A stretch of DNA of 64,000 nt from Atherinomorus stipes (Eukaryota > Chordata > Actinopteri > Atheriniformes > Atherinidae), in the NCBI GenBank assembly GCA_023101725.1, contig JALJCO010013434.1:1094501-1158500 (forward strand). The letters run 5' to 3'. The position numbers and the translations under genes were made by a program. The notes under the pieces were generated by a model. It was not told the DNA's origin. It did no database searches and saw only the letters and a program-made list of their open reading frames with translations. How positions within the stretch are numbered: the stretch's first letter is position 1; each line of letters starts with the position of its first letter. Shown here piece after piece: positions 1 through 13,600 of the stretch.

Positions 1-284
1 AAAAAAAAGGAATAAACGACCACCCATACAACACCAATATCAATTTCAATTTTATATTGTCAAATGCTTTGACGTCAATTCAGTAAGAAGTAGAAAAACA
101 CAAATAATTAGGGTTTCTGTTGTCAGTCCTTGAATATTCATTTTCATGCCCATATGAACATATGTGATATGTCACCTCACATTGTTGAGCAATAAATAAT
201 CTGAAAATGAAAAATAGTTGCTACTTTGTTGTTGTATGATCTAATGCGGCCTCTGTCCATACAACATAAATAACATGCACAGTG

Positions 285-329
285 CCCCCCCCCCCCCCAC
301 CCCCCCCACACACATACACACACACACAC
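285..329. repeat. poly-C and (CA)n simple repeat
   Basis: Two long C runs are followed by CACA dinucleotides. It lies in a usp13 intron. Confidence 0.9.
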
Positions 330-810
330 TTCAGGAGGTGAATCAGTTCAGAAGATCAGTTGAATCAATATCAAACTGCACAGGGAAATGTTAAAATGCA
401 TCGAAAAATCAATATTTTTACCCACCCCCTACTATAGACATTATTTAATTTATTCACAATCTTGTGGCATTTCCGTTGTAAAAATCTACATCTATCTACT
501 TTTCTTATGTTTCATTTCATTGTGCACTTGCTCTGACATTGTTTATTGGGTTTTTTGGGATCCCCATTAGCTCCAGCAATGGTGGTTGCTTCTCTTCCTG
601 GGGTCCACATGCTTATCTACTTCATCATCGTCATCTTCTGAATCAATTTAAATGTCACTAACAAGTATGATTGCAGCAGATGCAGCCATTGTTCTAAATG
701 TTTGCTCTCTTCAAGTGGATCCAGGAGATATTTTGGTTCTTCGCTTACACCTTGCTCCCTAAAAATGACAACATCCTGCTCATTGGGTAACTGGATGCAA
801 GGCAATTATT

Positions 811-1188
811 TAGGATAGAAATGCATGATAATATCGGCCCGATATCGATATTGACTGATGATCGCTTTAAAATTTAATATTGATATCCTCCAATATCAGC
901 CAGATATCGATCTAAATAAATAAACAGGCGCAGAATGCTGTATTTTGTTTGATTTTCTTTTTTAATCCGTGGGACATGGAACCAACATAAGGTCGCACCC
1001 ACCGTGCAAAATTATGACGCCACCGGAAACTACTGGACTTACAGCAGGTGCAGCAAAAGTATTCTTTCTGATTTTTCACAAGGAATGAATATTAAATCAT
1101 TTTCAGCTTTAATATTGGTATCATATCAGTTATTGGCCAAGTGAGTTGTAAAATATATTGGCCAAAAATCCAATATCTTGCATCCCTA
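811..1188. mobile_element. decayed hAT-like MITE
   Basis: The left end reads TAGGATAGAAATGCATGATA and runs into CGATATCG-type sequence. The right end reads CCAATATCTTGCATCCCTA, the inverse of a TAGGGATGCA-type terminus. Such ends are typical of short non-autonomous hAT elements in fish. The 8-bp flanks no longer match, so the copy is old. There is no coding capacity. Confidence 0.5.
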
Positions 1189-1639
1189 ATTTAAGATCAT
1201 TTCACCTCAAGTGCCTTTGAGGGGAAGGGTCATGTTTAACTATGAAACTAATAAATAAGATTATCTGTCTGAGATTGCTGCGTCTTGTTGACAGTCTTCA
1301 TCACATTCAGTCAGTGGCAGGAGGTATAAACATGTTTATCTGGCTGCATGCCTCAGATTATGACACAGTAACACAGCTGATATTCATCCTGGCAAAGACT
1401 CCCAGCACCTGACTGCCCTATTTCAACACACCTTTGCAAGACAAAATACAAAAGATCTTAAGAAATTTTTGGAAACAGGCTCAACTACAAATCCACCAGA
1501 AAGGTTTGATCTCATCTGAAAAGTCTCTGTCATTATATGGAAGTGAATTTGTAAAATATGAACTGTTTTTCATACCATTTGAAAAACAGAGAGCAGCAGC
1601 TGGAAAACACTTTCTCTTCCAATGATGCTGCTAACTTAC

Positions 1640-4600
1640 ATCTGTGTGGCAAAGTCCTGGGTGGGGTCAAGGGGTGAATAGTCGAATATCCTCTGAAGAT
1701 TACCCACGTACCTATAGATCAAAACACACACACACTCACATCAGATGGCACAAAGACAAAGGACACATGGAAGACATGAGGTAATGAAATACACCCTCTA
1801 CTGGTGGCCATGTTAGTCAGCCAGTCACCATAAGTGATCACATCCAGGGAGAAAAAGGCTGAATGAAAGGAGCAAATATATCCACACATCCATTTTCTAC
1901 ACCCGATTATTCCAATGAAGGGTACGGTAGCTATTAGACGTATCATAATAACACCAAAACATCATGTACACACTATGATTTGATTACATAGATGAAAACA
2001 TATTCAAGATTTAGATTTTTTTTTATTTGCTGATGATGCTTATTCATTATTTGTCAGCGTTGCTAAGCTGGTGCCAAACTAAATTTCATTTCTATGACAT
2101 GAATCTTAACAGTGCGAAGTACTCACATCCTCTGGAAGTCTGGGATACTGAACAGGACCTGCATCACTGTGCTGAGGTAGCAGCTATTGCCCAGGTTTTT
2201 AATGCCCGTGTAACCAGAACCATACACCGCCTTCAGCTTCATGCCCGACTCCTGGATCACCTCCCATTCACTGACCCGCGGCCGGGAGTTATTGTCTGTG
2301 TGGTGCCCATTCTCTGTCTAAAAGGGGGGACAACACAGCTTTTTGTGAGGACTTCTGTGGAGGGAGGGGACTTCTAAAGCAAAAATGTATAAATTGGCAT
2401 AAGTGAATGGATTTTCTGTAAAGACTTTTTTAATTAGATGGTGATGATGAACGCTAACTTACTCTTTTCTGCATCTGTAGCATGTCGATTCCAAAGTGTG
2501 ACAAGTGCTCTGATATATGAGGGTCTAACACAGCTTCTTCCTCCTCAAATGAGTAGACATCTGAAATTAAGTAGCCATTACAGGAAGATCAGTGTTTAAT
2601 GCCAATGTGATAGAAAGCTCAACACTTCACTTCTGGTACAAAAAAAATAATTAAATCATTCACTGCCCTTTTAATTTATTAAATCAAAATCAAGTTTGCA
2701 TTTACATTAACGCTGAGTGTCAGTGAGGTCAGATTCATGTGGTCGTCTTTCCCTACATCCTTACATTTTATCACTGAATTGAAGGAAAAGTGCATGGGAG
2801 AAGGTGTGGAAGGTATTTTTTGTACTATTTGACCACATGCATAAGATGAAGAGGTGACAGAAAATCCACAATTTTTGACTAATCCCAGCAGACTGAGACT
2901 TTAAAAGATAGTAGTTTCACATACTGTAGAAGTGACCAGTTGGGGCTGCAGCATTACACAACATAAGGAAAGACAGCGTCTAACATTACAAAGAGTAAAA
3001 AGTTCAGTAAATGAGCGTCTCTGAAGCTTTCCAAAACAATGTTGGTGCTGCATTATTATCATACACTCAGTGTAAAATATCCCAAAACCACTCTATGCTT
3101 CATGATCTCTATCAACACAATCACAATAGAAACAAAAACATGAAGACATGAGGCTCTACTTTTCTTTCAATTTTATGTTTCTTTAAGTATTTTCAGGTTT
3201 TGTTATTGCTTTTTAAAATCTTAAAAGTCTTAGTCCTGCCCATCTATCAGGTCTGCTTTTGCCCCATGAACTCAAGAATTCACAGCTCATCTGGAAAAGA
3301 GCTTAATTATACTTAAAATGAGGACAAAAACCTATAATGAGCCCCCCTTTTCTGATTGTGGAAAACATGAGCCATAAATAAGCCTTCAAAGACCCGAGAG
3401 CAGCTAAGCTAAGCATCTTCCTTTAGCGTCTTGTTTTTAAATGAACTTCAGCGTATTAATAAAGTCTGATTGTTATCTTCAGTTATATGCTTGAAAAAAT
3501 AACACTGTATTGCTGCAGATGAGATGATCGTGTCACCTGCTCCGTCGGGGGTGATGGTGTCCAGTTTGACAGCCAGGGGGTAGTTGGTTTCTCTGTAGTG
3601 CTCCAGTGCATGGCCGTTACCCCCGCTCCCATCAAAGAACCACTTCCCGCAGAACACCGCCCCATCCGTCAAGTTCAGCCACAGGTTTTCTCTCATCTCG
3701 CATTTCTTGCACTTCCAGCCACTGACAACAAAGAAGCACAGATGTGTGAGGTTGTTGTGTCTTTCAACTGAAATGAAAAATACATCAGGAGATCCAAATG
3801 ATGTTGTTTATCTCAGAGTTAGTATTGCCTTAAACTTCTTACATTCTTTCACTGTATGCTCATATAGTGAATTTAGAAACAGCCCACAAAGATGGTTAAA
3901 TCTCCATATTCCACTTCATTATTTACAAGAACAGTTTACATAAACCCAAACTGCTGACATTTATGCACCAAATCAGAAATACAGCAGAGTTTATTTACCA
4001 TCTTGAAGTGATACTGGTTCCTTATACTTGTCACATCAACATCATACTTTACTTAACAACTATTCCAAAAAAAATAAATAAAATCAAGGCCATTTTCAGC
4101 CCAAGGCCGTTTATTAGAAAGATGACCCCTTTAGATGCATCATCTAGTTTTCAAGGGAGTCCTTAACACGGGCAAACAGGTATACAGGTACTACCCAAAA
4201 AATTAGAATATCCTGAAAAAGTTCATTTATTTCTGTAATTCAACTTGAAAAGGTGCAATTTACATATTGTATAGATAAATGATATGCAAATCAATATATT
4301 TCAAGCTTTTATTTGTTTGGATGTTGCTGATTAGAAGTTGCAGCTTAAGAAAACCTCAAATTCAAAAACTCAAAAAATTAGAATACTGTGAAAAGCTTCA
4401 GTATTGTAGGCTCAGACTGTCACATTGTAATCAGGTAAGTAATCCAAAACATCTGCATAAGTGCCCTGAGCCTTTTAAAAATTCTCTGTCTTGGTTTAGA
4501 AGAATTCACAATCATGGGGAAGAATGCTGATCTGACAGTTGTGCAGAAAACCATCATGGACTCCCAGCACAAGGTGGGAAAGACACAAAAAGTGATAGCA

Positions 4601-7600
4601 AAAGAAGCTGGATGTTCTCAGAGTGCTGTCTCAAAGCACATTAATGGACAGTTAAGTGGAAGGAAGAAGTGTGGAAGAAAACGGTGTGCAAGCTGGAGGG
4701 CTGATTGCAGCCTGGAGAAAGTGGTCAGTGTTAAGTTTCCCAGTCTGTGATGACCTGGAGATCCATGTCAGCTGCTGATGTTGGTCCTCTGTGACTCATT
4801 AAGGCCAGCATAAATGCAGCCGTCTACCAGGACATTTTGTAGCACTTCATGCTTGCGTCAGTGGACCAGCTGTATGGGGATGCAGACTTCATCTTCCTGC
4901 AGGACTTGGCACCTGCCCACATTGCCAAAACTACAAAACTACGTGGTTCAACAGCCATGGGATCACCATGCTTGATTGGCCTGCAAACTCACCTGACCTG
5001 AACACCATCGAAAATCTGTGGGGTATTGTCAAGAGAAAGCTGAACGGGAAGAGACCAAACAATAAAGAAGAGCTCAAGGTCGTGATGGAAGCATGTTCGT
5101 CTTCCATAACACCTGAGATATGCCACAAGCTGGTAGCATCCATGCCACGCTAGGTTAAGGCAGTCATTCATGCAAAAGGGCCCAAACCAAGTATTAAGTA
5201 CAGATACAAGATTTTATTTTAGGAGGCCTGACTTTTTTGCTTTTAAAACCCTTTTAGAATTGATTTCATGCAATTTTCTAATTTTTGAGTTTTTGAATTT
5301 GAGGTTTTCTTAAGCTACAAGTCCTAATCAGCAACATCCAAACAAATAAAAGCTTGAAATATATTGATTTGCATATTATTTATCTATACAATATGTAAAT
5401 TGCACCTTTTAAGTTGAATTACAGATATAAATGAACTTTTTCAGGATATTCTACCTTTTTGGGTAGTACCTGTACCAACAAGCAAGGATGCCCCCAAGGG
5501 GTGGGCAGCGGTGGCCATGGCCCCCCTGAACAAAAAGCTGGCCACCCCTGCAAAAATTATATTTTTTTCTTCTATATCAATTCTCATTTTATTATTAACA
5601 CAGCACAGCATGCATTGCTTACATTTGAATGTCAAAATCTTTATAAGCTAATAAACATAAAACAAATAAAAATGTTACTCTAGACCAGCACCCCCCCTAG
5701 ATACACGTAGATCGGGCAGACTGTGTGGGGCCTCAGGTTACCAGGAGGGCCTCCATTTGACAGTTGTATGGAGAAAAAAGAAAAAGAAAAGAAAAAGGCA
5801 TTACATCTTGGCACTTATATAGGCGCGTGAGTGGCGTGACCTCACTGTGTCCCCCTAGAACAAGTACTGTTTAAAAGTGAAAGCGAGGTGGATCGCGTCT
5901 CTCCTCGTGCTGCAGGCCAGGTGTTGTGCCAAAATGTGATCGTCTGCCAGAAACTGACTCAGCGGCAGGAGCGCGCAGCCTTTTAATGCCGTGTCGCTCA
6001 GTTTCCCTCTGTGTCGCCAGTCTGCCGCCGCTCCTCTCGACATCAAACCGACTAATTCGCTATTTCACTTGACATCATAGTCATACTAACAAGAAACTGT
6101 ATTTGTGACACATTAGTGCTTTAACTGATTAATTACAAATGCAGGCGACGAGATGAGCTGAAACGATTTTCAGAGATGTTGCTGCTTTACTGTTTACTGT
6201 CCAATTAATACGATTTATGTATTCATTCATAAGTAAAATGGCATTTCAACAGATGTTCATTATAGGCTGCAGAATAGTGCTATCTGCTTGCCATAAACTG
6301 AAATGCCCCTATAATTGTCAATTAAAAGAAAAACAAAAAAAAATTTAAATGGCTACAGGTTATTTAGGAAAATCATATAGAGATTTCTGGTAAACTAATC
6401 ACTTTCATCCCCTCCCACACCTTTCTCAGGTGGAATAAAGCATTAAAATCATATAATTTATCCAGCTAAAAATGAATTAATGGCAACTGAACAGCTCTAA
6501 TACTATATCACTATAAAATGTACAGTAGTGTTTGGAAGGCCCAAATTAGTCTGTAACCTAAACAATATGTTTCTCGTAAGTTATTTGAATCTATTCAGTG
6601 GCAAGACAGAGGCCTTCACCAATTTTTTTAAAATATCCCAAAACCTATATTAATAATTAATAAAGAAGGAGTTAGAGACGGGGAGGTTGTTGCTTGGAGG
6701 GAAGGGGGGACCTCAAGTGGACCCTTCGCTTGGGGCCTCACTTTGGGTAGGGGCAGTGCTGCACTCGACCTACCATTTTCTGCCATTGCTCTTTTGCCAT
6801 AGTCCCCCATAGATCTGTCACGCCTAATTAACTCACCCTTTCTCATGCAGTTTGTTACAGTCCTGTTCAGCATTAATGCCCCTCTGTGCTCTCATGGCTT
6901 CAGTGTTTGAGCGGTGCACTGATAAACTGTGCAGTCTCCCTCTCTTTAGCCCAGTTGCTGACATCTAAATTCAAATTATGCATACATTTCTCTTTTGTTG
7001 AAAAAAAAGGTTTCAAAGTGTCAGCATTTGATATGTTATCTCTGTATTATTCTCAGCAACTCATCAGGTTTGATGATTTATGGATCTTTGCATTGGCGGT
7101 TGACCTTGGTTGTAGGAATGTGGCCTGACAGCAGTCCTACCTGGGTGGAATCCGGATCCCATTATCCAGCTGTCTGAGGCTTCTGGCATGTCTGGAGACC
7201 TGGATCTCCTCCTCCCAGGACTCAGGCTCCTGCTTCTTGTAAGCTGATGGAGCATTGAGCACTGCATCACAGGCAATGGTCACCTGGACATCAGATGAGA
7301 TGGCAGGTGAGTGGATGCCTGAGTGTTAATTTATTTGTTCTATAGCTATGCAGCCATTTAATTCTCATAAATGAAGATGCAACTATGTAAAAAGCAGTAC
7401 ATAAAACGCAAAAAGTCTCACAAAACTTTTGCAAGAAAACATCAATCTATGCTGCATCATGTGACTGATGCAGATTAAGAGGAAAAGGCAGAATAAGCAA
7501 AAACACATCTAGTGCCAGAGATGACCAAAAATAAACCATGCAGAACACCAGGTGGTCTCTAGAAGTGAACAATTATTCAGCGCATTCTCAAAAGCAAAGT

Positions 7601-10600
7601 TTAAAAATCAAAATTATGACCAAACCAAAGCCAAGCTCTAAACACAAACAGCGGCAGCGAAGTGTCGGTTCTCAACTCCATGCAAGAAAAAAAAAAGCAG
7701 AAAACATTTAAAAATGATAAAACACCAACATGTGCACATTGTGGTTCCCTTAACGTCATTAGTGGCAGAGAGGACAAAAATCCAATAAAAAAAAGCAGAA
7801 AGAAAAATAAATAAAAATTTCTTAAACTGCATTTAAAGGAAAAGTAAGACAACTGTACCATTTAAGTTTCAATAAAACATTCAGTTTTTTAATGTGAAAG
7901 GCTGAAAAACTATAAATAACAGTGTATTCAGGCTGAGTAAAAGCTCTTTCACAGAGGCCTGGGAACCACTGAGTGCACCTCTCCTGTAAACATGCACAGA
8001 AACACACAACACCGACTCACGAACCAGAGCCGGCAGCTCCTCAATATTTGGTAAAGGGATCTCGAAGTGGTCTGGAAAAATGACGAGCTTGGCCTCATCC
8101 TCATATTCATAGTCCTCTCCATTAAAATCACGGTTTAGCTCTAAATCTTAAAGGGAGGAAGCAGACATGGAGTCAGCTGCAGTTGAATAGATCGTAGTGA
8201 CGGCTGATCAAACACTGCTGACTGACATTACAGCATTACTCAGACTTTATTCTACATCAGCTTTATTTTCTCTTCTACTCTGCCTTAGTGTGGGAGTAAA
8301 ATGTAAAAGGTTATATTTATGATAACATTCTGTTTTTTCCTAATTCTATTTACTACAGTTAATCAATCCAAACTATTAGGAGTTGTAGTAATAGTGTATT
8401 ACTTTACAGCCACACTTACAGATGTGACCAATTTAGAATTTTTCCCCAATTTCTGAGCAGTTTCAGGGGTTTATTAAAACTTCTGAGGCTATGAAGACTA
8501 ATTTTTTATTTTTTTTTTTTTTTGGGGGGGGGGGGGGGGATTCTTCGCATACTCTACACAATACAATGTAGAAACAACAAAGAGTGTCCGGTTCAGTGAG
8601 ACACTTCTTCAACACCGATGCAAGACAGAAAGGTACCAGAGAAAAAGTCACTATCTTCCCCTTCTAATCAATAATTTTTGTTTTCATTTCATTTCACAAC
8701 ACTGAAATTCCCCTCTGGGCTAAATAAAATATGTTTCACTATTCCATTTCATTTACCATATATGGAATGTCACATCAAAATCATTTGAATGAATAGTCTG
8801 AAATAATAATAATAATAACTAAAGTTCCCACAATCTTTAGTACAAATAATCTAAAATTGAAGATGATTTTCAGTAATATGAAACTAAAAAAATTCCCAAT
8901 ATCATCATAAAATGTACTTATTAAAATCCATCATTTCAATTTAATGCAGCTTTGTGTTGCATCAGTTCACAACAAAGTCATCTAACTTTGCAGGCTAAAT
9001 CAATTCAAGCCGTTTTATTGTGATCCAATCAATGCTCATACAAGTCAGTTCATAAAAATAAAAGCCTAGCGAAGGAAACCTGTGGGCTGCACCAAATCCA
9101 TGTATATTTAGATTTATTCTAATGGTCATCTTTTAAAGTCAATTAGTTTCAAAAGTAAAAAGGATGTGGAAGAAAATGTAGTAGGAAAACATCTAAATAA
9201 AACAGAAGGATAAAATCTCAACTTAACCTAAATCAATAAAGTAATTTACAACACAAATATTGATATTTAGTTTTGGTTTTTAAATGCTGTCAAAAAATGC
9301 AAAAAGGGTTTATCTTGTTAGATTAATAATTTAAAAAAACAACTTTTTGCAAAAAAGCAATTCATTTATTAAATACCCCAAATTGGCTCCTTTTACCAAA
9401 TAATAAATAAATACTAAATAAATACAAAAACAGGATTATGGTGGGGACATTATTCCAAAGTTGGTAGAAAACAGTGTAAAGCTGTGACAGCCAGTGCAGC
9501 TGAGACACTTTACTTTCATAGCTAATCAAATATCAAAAGAATGGTTAGAATTAGAGGCAGCTAACAATTATTTCCACTATTAATTAAACTGCATGTTATT
9601 TTTATGTATATCTAATACTTATCTTACTTTTGACCTGTTTAAATAAACTATATTTTCTGATTATGTTAGTGTATATTGATTTAGCAGCTAAACATGTTAG
9701 CTCCCAGCTTTCATGAATCAGACACATCCTTATTGAGCCGTCTGCTCTGCGCCGCAGCCTAAAGTTGTGGAATGACTCATGAGAAACAGGATCGCAGGTC
9801 ATCCCTGACATTGTTTTTGTGGACACTGGTTTCATGGTAACATGTGACGTGAGCGGCTAGCGGCTCGATTAGATCACAGAACCGTTCTCGGATGGCAGCT
9901 GATCCATACCAACCCCATTAAAGATCCTACAGAATCACACCAAAGAAGATCACACTCAGTCAGAGCCAGTCAGAGTGAGCACAGCAGGTAGACCAGAGAG
10001 CGAACAGAGCCCGAGAGGAAGGAATTCCTCCAGCAGAGAAGAAGAAGGGTGAGGAAGAGGCACCTGGTCTCTGCGAGCAGCGTCACGGCTGCAGACGTGT
10101 GTCAGCCTGGACTGGACACTGACAGGTGGTGGCAGCTGACAGGAGGCGGCCCCACTGTAAACCAACCACCCCACTCCCACCCCAAGGATGAGGAGGAGAG
10201 TGGGCCAGGCTTTGATTTAGAACAGTTACCAACCACATATACAAATAAATGTACTATATTTAGAGAACAGGAGGAGGAGTTCAGGCCTCATCATAGGAAA
10301 TATCTTTTGGTAAAGGCCAGCTAGAGGAGCAGCTGGGGGGCAACAAGTAACACACACTGCTGTAACGGACATGACTCCCTCCAACCACTAACACGGACAT
10401 TAAAATCACAAATTCAATAAAAAAATGTTTGAATTAGCTCTGTTTTGCTAAGATAGAAATACCCGTGGCTGGAAGTGTTTAATAAGTGACTGGTTTGGTC
10501 CCATCTCCAACTGGTGGATGAGTACAACCGAGTACATCTAATAAAGCAGTACTCTGCATGTTGTACTTCTTTCTGCAGATTCTCAATCATTCAGGTGCAG

Positions 10601-13600
10601 AATCTAAAAAGACATTAATTAGATTTGTTTTGAGATTTTGAAGATATTTTACTTTACTTTTCCATCAGAACTTTACCACTGGTTTTCACTTCTGCTGTGG
10701 TTCCCGAGATGACGTCTGACTGGTTGGAGCGCTGAATGTGGTTTCATTACCAGTTTACAGAGCATTACCATCACACACTTTCCAGCTCATGTTGTATCAA
10801 AACAGCAGCGTATTCCTCTCAGTGGCTCCTCCCATAGACGATTACATCACAGGGTCAGCACCCACTGAGTGCACCCAGCAGGTGAACTCTGGAGCTGATT
10901 TAAAGCTGGCCTATATGCCCAGTTCCCAACTGGGTTCCAGTAGCAAAAGTAGCGTACACTCTGACCTGAACTAAACAGCTGATATGTGTTGTATGACAGG
11001 CGGTTCATTAGCCGGCAGGTGATTGTTTTATGCATCATCATTTCTCTGTGGGACCGTCATGGTGTGATTGATCAGTCTGTGATAACCATAATCTCTCAGA
11101 CAGACGCTGTTTTTTACATTTACGAAACAAGTGGACTACTTTAAGTTATCTAGAGGAAAGGAAATTTATATCTAGTCTGAGCACCTTGTAAGGTTTTTTT
11201 TTTTTTTTACTTAAATAGTTTTTCAAATGCATCTCATGACTACGTCAAATTTAATTTGTTGAATCTCTCAAATAATTTGATTTCAGTTTCTTGAGGCACC
11301 GCAAGAGACCTACTTCTGCATGTTCCTGTAAAAGCAGAGGATGCATTTTCACACCAACATCTGGACTTTTTACTGTGTTTCCATGAATTTGATGAGATAG
11401 AAGCATCACTGTGAGCTTTTCCACCATCACATCTGAGTTTAACCTCAGAGACAAAAGCATTTAGAAATGATGATCCCCTGTTGACACAGGAAGAGTCATT
11501 TTAATGAGCTGTTTGAAGTCATCAGCTCAGACCAAATGCACTTTATCAGTATTATTTTCAGTGTATTAAGTCTTTTAACGTTTTGGTCTAATATTGCTCT
11601 GAGCATGTTTCGATGTAAGTATCGGTTCATTTTACAGTAAAACTGTAGATAAAAAAGGTCCTTCAGAGGGTTTTTTATTCTTTTTTTTCTAAAAGTAAAG
11701 CATCTTAATTAAATATAAAAGTTGAGTCGGTGCTTCTACTTTCATTTATAAAAGTATATGCCTATCTGTAAAGCTTGGATGAGCTTTTTGAACTTCTGTT
11801 GTAGCCTACCTAAGAAAACTTTTCCATTTCTCCGTCTGGGGATGGCACCTCCTGCAGCTCCTGTGGCTTTCTGCAGGAAACACAAAGATGAAACTGAATC
11901 AAAGGGCCACCGTCTCAATAAAATCTTATCATTATAAAAGCTTCATTTATTTAGTTGTAAACTACTTAGAAGTGCTGTAAAGTGGGGACATATTAATGAA
12001 GCTGAATTGGAGAGAAAAGGTGGTGTTTTTGCTCTGCTGTGGCAGATCAGGATGCTTGTCATTTTGTTAGAAATAGATGCTGGATGTTCCAGTTGCCAGG
12101 TCAGGTTACAAGGCGAGCGGAAAACCCCTCCTTCAATGGCTCAAAATGAAAGGCTGACTAACTGATTGATTTGTAGACTTGGACAGAGATTATTTACAGT
12201 ACATTTAACATCATGTGTTTGGGCCGGTCTTTGCCTGCAGGGCAGATTATTGTCTCCTTTTTCTGTTCTACATTCTGTCCAGTCCACAAAATCAAATCGT
12301 TCAACGGGTTCACACATTTCAGGAATCTTTAGAATCACAAACTTCATGGCAGCAAAACAACACAGAGCTCCAACTAGTTCGAGTCCAGTTTGATCAGGTT
12401 CACTTGACACCCGCTGGCTAGACAGAGCTGAAAGACTGAGACTGCTGACACACTGAAGACTGAGTGGAGAAAACGAGCAGAGGCTGGAGCCTGCAGAATT
12501 TGAGCAGCTGTTTCTTTCCGGATCCAGGCTTGGAAATAGCAGAGCAGATCTAACGGTCGTTAGAGCTGGTGAGAAAACACAGCAGCAGCTCCAGCCTTTG
12601 TTCTTCACCAGCAACTTTTCAAAGAGGGAATGCTGCTGTATTTATCTATACACACTGGGATGAACTGAAAAGGAAATACTAAAAATGTTAAAACCATAAA
12701 ACAATGCCATCCGATGTAAAACCACCCAAAAAGATCTGTGTGTAATTTTAGATTATTCGTAATAATTTCCTGAACGGAAACTAGTGCTGTTTATGTCCAT
12801 AAACAGATAAAAAGCCTGTTTTTTCATCACGTGGTCAATTTTGAAATTTTCTTTTTTTTTCTCTCCTTCAATATGTTTTCTTTTAGACTAGTCTAAAAAA
12901 AAATGTAAAAAAATAAACATTTTAGGATTTTATTTCATGACACTTTGCCTGATGCACCCAAATCCCCCCAAAATGCAGCTAAAGTCGGTGTTTTTAAACG
13001 GAGAGCAGCACCGTGGTGCTCGTCTGAACACCGTCATGTCTGGTATCGTTGGAAATGTCTTTCTTTCCTGAACGATGTCATCTCAACCAAACTTGATATT
13101 TCCAGCTGAGGAATCTGACTGGATCTGATGTCTGTAAATAGTGTTATAGAACAAAAATGTGGAGAATTTTACGATCCAAACCTTTAAAGGCTGTTTTCTC
13201 AAAAAAAAGTTTTTACTCTTGTTCTGGATAAAAATAAAAAAAAACTCCACTTCAGGTGCACTTCCCGAAACCAAACTTTGAAGTTTTGCTCCTGACCGTA
13301 TTCTTAAAGTTTTTTCAGAAGGATTTTTTTATATCTCATTCGCAGCCTGATTTATAGAACATTTTATCCCAAAAACACGCCAAAAAAAGATTTTTTTCCG
13401 ATTGTTGACAGTATATTCTAAATTGTGAAATGATCTATAGAGATATCCAAAATCCCCTCTGTAAAAACTTTTGACTTAAATATGTGAACAAAATTCAAAA
13501 GAAACTTTATACCTGGCTTAATCCTGTGTTTAGATTTTTTTTCCTAGAAATGCATGCAGATTAGCCCATTTTTGGCTATATAACACCTCATTTGCATATT

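Larger units (their letters stand above)
1..1639 (-). other. usp13 intron (left edge)
   Basis: The intron follows the exon ending at 1640. The next expected exon, carrying the conserved KLGHGLLSG motif of the USP13 family, was looked for on the minus strand and not found, so it lies outside the window. The stretch holds a C/CA simple repeat at 285-329 and a hAT-like remnant at 811-1188; the rest shows nothing recognisable. Confidence 0.6.

Noticed and set aside
4514..5153. Transposase treated as a functional gene
   Set aside because: The HTH and catalytic parts are in different frames and the first catalytic Asp region is deleted.
12141..12614. 157-codon minus-strand frame in a usp13 intron
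   Set aside because: Ser/Leu-rich with no family resemblance and no splice partners; probably chance in low-complexity sequence.
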